Source: Bacteroidales bacterium UBA2800 (lineage in GTDB: Bacteria > Bacteroidota > Bacteroidia > Bacteroidales > Paludibacteraceae). Taken from it: a DNA stretch of 25,030 nucleotides. Shown in pieces: positions 20,644 to 25,030 of the stretch; position 1 is the first letter of the stretch; the number at the start of each line of letters is the position of its first letter. Where the stretch lies: contig DEHM01000019.1 in the NCBI GenBank assembly GCA_002351925.1, positions 82,304 to 107,333 of the forward strand, read 5' to 3'. A program made the translations under genes and the position numbers. The notes under the pieces are model-generated. The model was not told the DNA's origin. It saw nothing but the letters and a program-made list of their open reading frames with translations, and ran no database searches.

Positions 20644-20656
20644 ACCAATCGGACGG

Positions 20657-20687
20657 CAAAATTACAAATAAATTTTGATATACGCAA
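20657..20687 (-). promoter_or_regulatory. Promoter of the rseC-rnf operon
   Basis: On the minus strand TAATTTTG (20657-20664) fits the -7 consensus, and a TTG (20685-20687) lies 20 bp upstream as a partial -33 box. The start of transcription would be near 20650, a few bases before the rseC ATG. Confidence 0.5.
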
Positions 20688-20703
20688 GCGCGTGCGCGTT
20701 TTT
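20688..20703. repeat. Alternating GC tract GCGCGTGCGCG
   Basis: The tract GCGCGTGCGCGTTTTT lies between the divergent rseC and ftsK promoters. A close relative, ACGCGTGCGCGCGTTTT, is at 7961-7976 at the junction of the convergent genes. Alternating purine-pyrimidine of this kind is prone to form Z-DNA. Confidence 0.5.
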
Positions 20704-20768
20704 CCTTAAAAAAATGTGTTTTTTCTTGTTTTTTACGCGTTCCGTTTTCCGCTTTCAGAGATTTGTTG

Positions 20769-20776
20769 TATCTTTG
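20769..20776 (+). promoter_or_regulatory. Probable -7 element for ftsK
   Basis: TATCTTTG matches the Bacteroidota TAnnTTTG consensus and sits 19 bp before the ftsK ATG. About 20 bp upstream only a TTTTC is found instead of TTTG, so the -33 box is weak. Confidence 0.5.
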
Positions 20777-20795
20777 CACGTTAATTTGAGATATT

Positions 20796-23387
20796 ATGCC
20801 CCGTCATTCAAACAAATCAGGAAATAGTATAGAGGATACCGCTCGTGATGAGCGTGCGATTCAGGTGGACAAAGAGAGCCTCTGGGCGGCTACCAAACGT
20901 GTGCTGGCAGACCGTCGTACCCAAACGATCATCGGTCTGCTGCTGCTCGTCTTCGCCGTCTTGGCCGCCATCTCCTATGTCAGTTATCTCTTCACCGGCA
21001 CGGCCGACCAGTCGATTCTCGGCATGGACCGCGCCGACCGTATCAGCAATCGTATCCAGGTCACCAATCTGCTCGGTCTGCCGGGCGCTGCGTTGGCCCA
21101 ATGGATGATCGACGGAACCTTCGGTTTTGTCAGTATTCTGCTGGCGTTCATGATCGGCCTCTACGGCTTGCGACTCATGCACGCCATCGACAACCTCCGC
21201 TGTATTCGTCTGCTCTGCACCACGGTGTTCTGGGTGCTCTGGGGCAGTACTGTCCTGGGCTTTGCCCAGCAGACGGTCCATCTCGGCGTCTATCGCTGGG
21301 GTGGAGCCTTCGGTGCCAAAGCCGCCGCATGGCTGACCAGCTATGTGCATATCACCGGTACAATCGCCATCCTGGCTGTGCTGCTCGTCATCTTCCTCAT
21401 CGTCACCGATCCGAAGTTCATCGACCGCTGCAACGCCTTCGGCGCGTGGTGTGCCGGACTCTTCAAACGCAAACCCAAAGAGGAGCAACAGCCTGCTGAA
21501 GAGGGCAACGAACTGACTATTGACATCCCTGTGAACGAAGAGCCGGAGACGCCTCAGGAGGACGAAGAAGTGACCTTCACTATCGAACCGACAGGCGAAG
21601 AGCAACCCCTTGATAATGAGACGGAAGACATTCCGCTGACCATCGAAGAGACGCCTGTTGAGCCTGAGGAAGAACCGCTGCCCGATGATGGCGGACCTAC
21701 CGACGGAACGCTTACCGACCTCATGCAAAAAGAGGCCGAGGAGGCCGAGAAAAAGGACGCCACGCTCGAGATAGAGGATGTCAAAGAGGATGAGATTTGG
21801 GACAAAGCGCCGGAGAAAATCCTCGAGAAACTTGGCCCGTACGACCCGCGCAAAGACCTGGAGTTCTTTAAGTTCCCGGGCCTGGATCTGCTTAAGGTCT
21901 ACGACAACGAGTCGGCGCCCGTCATCAACGAGGAAGAGCAACGTGCCAACGGCGCCCGCATCGTCACCACTCTCCGCAACTACGGCATCGAGATCGACTC
22001 TATCAAAGCAACTGTCGGACCTACCGTCACGCTCTACGAGATCGTGCCGAAAGCCGGTGTTCGCGTAGCGAAGATACAGGCGCTCGAGAACGATATCATG
22101 CTCTCCCTCAGCGCCACGGGTATACGTATCATCGCCCCGATGCCCGGCAAGGGAACCATCGGTATAGAGGTGCCCAACGAGAAGCCGCAGACCGTCTCCA
22201 TGCACTCCGTCATCGCCTCCAAACGGTTCCAGGAGGAGGCTAAGATGAAGTTGCCGATCGCCTACGGACGTACCATCACCAACGAGGTCTTTATGTTCGA
22301 CCTCGCCAAGACGCCGCACCTCCTCGTGGCAGGTGCTACAGGTACCGGTAAGTCGGTGGCTATCAACGCCATCATCACTTCGCTGCTCTATAAGAAACAC
22401 CCGGCGGAGCTCAAGCTCGTCATGGTGGACCCCAAGATGGTGGAGTTCGCGCCCTACAAACCGCTCTTGAAGCACTATCTGGCAGCCATGCCCGACACCG
22501 ATCCCGACCAGGTGGTCATCACCGAGTGCGACCGCGTCATCAACACGCTCAACTCGCTCGTCATCGAGATGGAGAACCGCTACAAACTGCTCATGGATGC
22601 CGGCGTGCGCAACCTGGAGGACTACAACGACAAGTTCATCCATCGGCGCCTCAACCCCAACAAACTGGTGGCCGACAGCCTCCACCACCAGTTCTTGCCC
22701 TATATCGTCATCATCATCGATGAGTACGGCGACTTCATCATGCAGGCCGGCAAACAGGTGGAGACGCCTATCGCACGTATCACCCAGAAAGCCCGTGCCG
22801 TCGGCATGCACATGATACTGGCTACCCAGCGTCCGTCCGTCAACATCGTCACGGGTGTCATCAAAGCCAATATCCCGACGCGTATCGCCCTGCGTACGCA
22901 GTCCGTCATCGACTCCCGTACCGTCCTCGATGCAAAGGGTGCCGAACAACTCATCGGCCGCGGCGACTCGCTCTATGCCGGCAACGCCAGCATCACACGT
23001 GTCCAGTGTGCCTTTGTCGACACTCCCGAAGTGGACGAGATCGTCAAGCATATCGCTAAGCAGCAGCGCTACACCGAGCCCTACCAACTGCCCGAATATG
23101 TGGGCGAAGGCGGTGATGCCGAGGCGCTCGCGCCGGGCAGCGTAGACATGAAACGCCTCGACCCGATGTTCGCCGACGTCGCTCGCTACGTAGTAACCAA
23201 GCAGGAGGGATCCACTTCCCGACTCCAGCGCGCCTTCGAGATAGGCTACAACCGCGCCGGCAAACTCTCCGACCAACTCGAAGCCGCAGGAGTCGTCGGA
23301 CCCAACAAAGGACCTAAAGGCCGTGACGTACTCATCACCGACCTCGACCAACTCGACAAACTGCTCGAAGAGCTCGGAGTAAAGTAG
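20796..23387 (+). CDS. ftsK: DNA translocase FtsK/SpoIIIE
   Basis: The 863-residue protein has the full FtsK layout. Four membrane helices lie at about residues 44-68, 100-125, 140-160 and 186-207. A linker rich in Glu, Asp and Pro spans about 225-335. The motor follows, with Walker A GATGTGKS at 513-520, Walker B IVIIIDEYGDF near 638-648, and QRPSVNIVTG. A C-terminal winged-helix gamma domain (about 795-855, RLQRAFEIGYNRAGKLSDQL) would read polar DNA sequences near dif. FtsK pumps chromosomal DNA at the septum and triggers XerCD resolution of dimers. The gene diverges from the rnf operon and is followed by the LolA-like gene and trxB. No defect is visible. The linker is short, as usual outside Proteobacteria. 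Confidence 0.96.
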   Translation: MPRHSNKSGNSIEDTARDERAIQVDKESLWAATKRVLADRRTQTIIGLLLLVFAVLAAISYVSYLFTGTADQSILGMDRADRISNRIQVTNLLGLPGAALAQWMIDGTFGFVSILLAFMIGLYGLRLMHAIDNLRCIRLLCTTVFWVLWGSTVLGFAQQTVHLGVYRWGGAFGAKAAAWLTSYVHITGTIAILAVLLVIFLIVTDPKFIDRCNAFGAWCAGLFKRKPKEEQQPAEEGNELTIDIPVNEEPETPQEDEEVTFTIEPTGEEQPLDNETEDIPLTIEETPVEPEEEPLPDDGGPTDGTLTDLMQKEAEEAEKKDATLEIEDVKEDEIWDKAPEKILEKLGPYDPRKDLEFFKFPGLDLLKVYDNESAPVINEEEQRANGARIVTTLRNYGIEIDSIKATVGPTVTLYEIVPKAGVRVAKIQALENDIMLSLSATGIRIIAPMPGKGTIGIEVPNEKPQTVSMHSVIASKRFQEEAKMKLPIAYGRTITNEVFMFDLAKTPHLLVAGATGTGKSVAINAIITSLLYKKHPAELKLVMVDPKMVEFAPYKPLLKHYLAAMPDTDPDQVVITECDRVINTLNSLVIEMENRYKLLMDAGVRNLEDYNDKFIHRRLNPNKLVADSLHHQFLPYIVIIIDEYGDFIMQAGKQVETPIARITQKARAVGMHMILATQRPSVNIVTGVIKANIPTRIALRTQSVIDSRTVLDAKGAEQLIGRGDSLYAGNASITRVQCAFVDTPEVDEIVKHIAKQQRYTEPYQLPEYVGEGGDAEALAPGSVDMKRLDPMFADVARYVVTKQEGSTSRLQRAFEIGYNRAGKLSDQLEAAGVVGPNKGPKGRDVLITDLDQLDKLLEELGVK

Positions 23388-23396
23388 GCCGAACAC

Positions 23397-23429
23397 CGAC
23401 GGTCAACCGACAGTCAACCGACAGTCAAG
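23397..23429 (+). repeat. 3 x 11-bp tandem repeat after ftsK
   Basis: Units CGACGGTCAAC, CGACAGTCAAC and CGACAGTCAAG follow the ftsK stop codon, then a degenerate GCTAAGGTAAGG. Unit length and the GGTCAAC core recall the array at 15313-15356. No terminator hairpin separates ftsK from the next gene. Confidence 0.8.
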
Positions 23430-23471
23430 GCTAAGGTAAGGCTTCTGAAAGACTAAGAAAATGCCGCAGAA

Positions 23472-24035
23472 ATGACGTTTTTACTAACCATATTAACCAT
23501 CTTAAGTTCGTTTTTGGCGAATCTGGAGACGAAAACACTCCAATCGGACTTCACCGTTACGGTCAGCGAAGAGGTCAATGCCCCGATGAACTATCCGGGC
23601 ACGATAACCATGCATGGCCGGCATTTCCTCTTGACCATGTTCGGCCTGGAGGCTGCCTACGACGGCAAGACGCTCTATACCTACAACGGCGACATCGACG
23701 AACTGACGCTCTCGAATCCTACCGAGGTCGAGCTGCGCGAAGCCAATCCCTTCCTCTATGCCCAAGCCCTCATCCCGGTGTGTAACATCACCGAGCGGCC
23801 TACGCAAGATGGCAAACAAACGATAGTAACCCTCACGCCGAAAGACCAATCCATCGGTATCAATCGCTTTGTGCTCAAACTGCGCACGGCCGACCTCATC
23901 CCTCTTTCCGTCGAACTCAAAGAAGGGAAGAAAACGACCGTCTTGCGGCTCAAAGAACCCAAGTTTATTACTACTCAACCCGAATATGTTTTGCGTCCGG
24001 ACAAGGACACTTATGTCAACGATATGCGCTTATGA
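23472..24035 (+). CDS. LolA-like outer-membrane lipoprotein carrier
   Basis: The protein has 187 residues. A hydrophobic N-terminus (about 1-16) looks like a signal peptide, although basic residues before it are lacking. The mature part has the LolA-like run of beta strands: LQSDFTVTVSE, a GTITMHGRHFLL strand pair, YDGKTLYTYN, and a C-terminal half ending TTQPEYVLRPDKDTYVNDMRL. LolA carries lipoproteins across the periplasm from LolCDE to the outer membrane, and Bacteroidales often have a LolA-like gene next to ftsK. Sequence identity to LolA is low, so other LolA-fold roles are possible. Its TGA stop overlaps the ATG of trxB (ATGA), which implies coupling. Confidence 0.78.
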   Translation: MTFLLTILTILSSFLANLETKTLQSDFTVTVSEEVNAPMNYPGTITMHGRHFLLTMFGLEAAYDGKTLYTYNGDIDELTLSNPTEVELREANPFLYAQALIPVCNITERPTQDGKQTIVTLTPKDQSIGINRFVLKLRTADLIPLSVELKEGKKTTVLRLKEPKFITTQPEYVLRPDKDTYVNDMRL

Positions 24036-24961
24036 AAGTGAAATGCTTAATCATCGGCTCCGGCCCTGCCGGCTACACAGCCGCTATATATGCTTCGCGA
24101 GCTAACCTCTCGCCCGTACTCATTGAAGGACCGCAACTCGGCGGCCAGCTGACGACGACCACCGAGGTGGAGAACTTCCCCGGTTATCCCGACGGTATCG
24201 ACCCCTTCACCATGATGGACGATATGCGTCGTCAGGCGGAGCGTTTCGGCACGCAGTTTGTCTCCGGCATCGTAACCAAGGTCGATTTCTCTGTTTCTCC
24301 CAAGAAAGTTATCGTTGAGGACGAGCAGGAATACGAAGCCGACGCGGTCATTATCGCTACCGGCGCCAGCGCCAAATATCTTGGCTTGGAGTCCGAACGC
24401 ACCTATCGCGGTCGCGGCGTCTCGGCCTGTGCTACCTGCGACGGATTCTTCTATCGCAAGAAGACCGTGGCTGTTGTGGGCGGTGGCGACACGGCTTGCG
24501 AAGAGGCCAACTATCTGGCAGGACTGTGCGAGAAAGTCTATCTCATCGTTCGTAAGCCCTACCTGCGCGCCTCGGAAATCATGCAGCAGCGCGTACTGAA
24601 CAATCCCAAAATAGAGGTCCTCTTCGAGCATAACACCCTCCAACTGACCGGTGAAGGCAAGGTGCAAGGTGCCGACCTTATCTACCGCAAAGGTGAAGCC
24701 GATGAGGCCATCCGTCATATCGCTATCGACGGATTCTTCCTCGCCATCGGCCATCATCCCAATACCGAACTCTTCAAGGATTATATTGCCCGCGACGCCG
24801 AAGGATTTATCCTCGTGGAAGGCAATTCTACCCGTACCAATGTGCCCGGTGTCTTCGCCGCTGGCGACTGTGCCGATCCTTATTACCGTCAGGCCGTCGT
24901 AGCGGCAGGTAGTGGCGCCAAAGCGGCTATCGAAGCCGACAAATATATAAAGTCGCTCTAA
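24032..24961 (+). CDS. trxB: Thioredoxin reductase
   Basis: The 309-residue flavoprotein has the class I thioredoxin reductase pattern: FAD motif GSGPAGYTAAIYA at 9-21, GGQLTTTTEVENFPG, IIATGASAKYLG, redox pair CATC at 133-136, the NADPH motif VGGGDTACEEA near 150, and the second FAD motif GVFAAGDCAD near the end. It reduces thioredoxin with NADPH in the cytoplasm. Length is normal. The ATG overlaps the stop of the LolA-like gene by 4 bp, so it lies at the end of the ftsK run. The thioredoxin partner is not in this window. Confidence 0.96.
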   Translation: MKVKCLIIGSGPAGYTAAIYASRANLSPVLIEGPQLGGQLTTTTEVENFPGYPDGIDPFTMMDDMRRQAERFGTQFVSGIVTKVDFSVSPKKVIVEDEQEYEADAVIIATGASAKYLGLESERTYRGRGVSACATCDGFFYRKKTVAVVGGGDTACEEANYLAGLCEKVYLIVRKPYLRASEIMQQRVLNNPKIEVLFEHNTLQLTGEGKVQGADLIYRKGEADEAIRHIAIDGFFLAIGHHPNTELFKDYIARDAEGFILVEGNSTRTNVPGVFAAGDCADPYYRQAVVAAGSGAKAAIEADKYIKSL

Positions 24962-25030
24962 GGCCTATGTACGATTGTTTTTTGTAAAAAATACAAAAAA
25001 GTGCGAAAATATTTGCGTATGTCAAAAAAA
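24962..25030. other. AT-rich sequence at the right edge, no gene seen
   Basis: After trxB comes an A/T-rich stretch with a weak inverted repeat TTTTTTGT...ACAAAAAA that might terminate transcription. A TATTTG near the edge resembles part of a promoter but lacks the full TAnnTTTG. Nothing coding can be claimed before the window ends. Confidence 0.3.

Noticed and set aside
20817..23396. An 859-codon open frame on the minus strand
   Set aside because: It is antisense to ftsK over its whole length and shows no domain; another shadow.

Overview
The window looks like a chromosomal segment of a Bacteroidota genome, most likely an uncultured gut-type Bacteroidales. The reasons are Bacteroidota promoters (TTTG, about 20 bp, TAnnTTTG) in front of several genes, little use of Shine-Dalgarno sites, a DUF3467 protein, a PCMD-type secreted protein, a lipoprotein M49 dipeptidyl peptidase III, the gene order rseC-rnfBCDGEA, and a giant secreted protein built from InlB/Listeria-Bacteroides-type repeats. 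The assignment comes from reading the sequence; no database was searched.

Layout. At the left edge (1-171, minus) is the start of chorismate synthase aroC, divergent from a plus-strand run: a secreted PCMD-like protein, a membrane glycosyltransferase (GT2), a DUF3467 protein, a uridine/purine-type nucleoside phosphorylase, a DPP III lipoprotein, and one unusual ORF (6084-7952) that joins a shortened EPSP synthase (AroA) in frame to the C-terminal two thirds of a GT2 glycosyltransferase. Converging on it from the right is a minus-strand pair: a 2200-residue surface protein (8632-15234) followed by a small protein with two membrane helices (7959-8615). A compact promoter/terminator region (15235-15525) separates this from the minus-strand rseC-rnfBCDGEA operon (15526-20643), which encodes the Rnf ferredoxin:NAD oxidoreductase. 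Divergent from rseC run ftsK, a LolA-like gene and thioredoxin reductase trxB.

The most unusual material is in three places. (1) The AroA-GT2 ORF lacks several AroA segments but has stayed open through at least three GC-rich palindromic inserts, two arrays of a 16-bp unit, a 4 x 7-bp array and a terminator-like hairpin. It looks like a gene repeatedly invaded by small repeats that kept its reading frame. (2) RnfB is only 138 residues and ends where its two-cluster ferredoxin domain should begin. (3) Short tandem repeats of four kinds (7-, 8-, 11- and 16-bp units) recur across the window, in coding regions, in leaders between operon genes, and in the long 5' leader of the giant surface protein. 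The two 7-bp arrays sit inside glycosyltransferase-containing ORFs, where gain or loss of a unit would shift the frame.

Functionally the window mixes housekeeping (aromatic amino acid synthesis, nucleoside salvage, chromosome segregation, thiol redox), membrane energetics (Rnf) and surface or secreted proteins. No tRNA, rRNA, CRISPR array, transposase or phage gene was seen.
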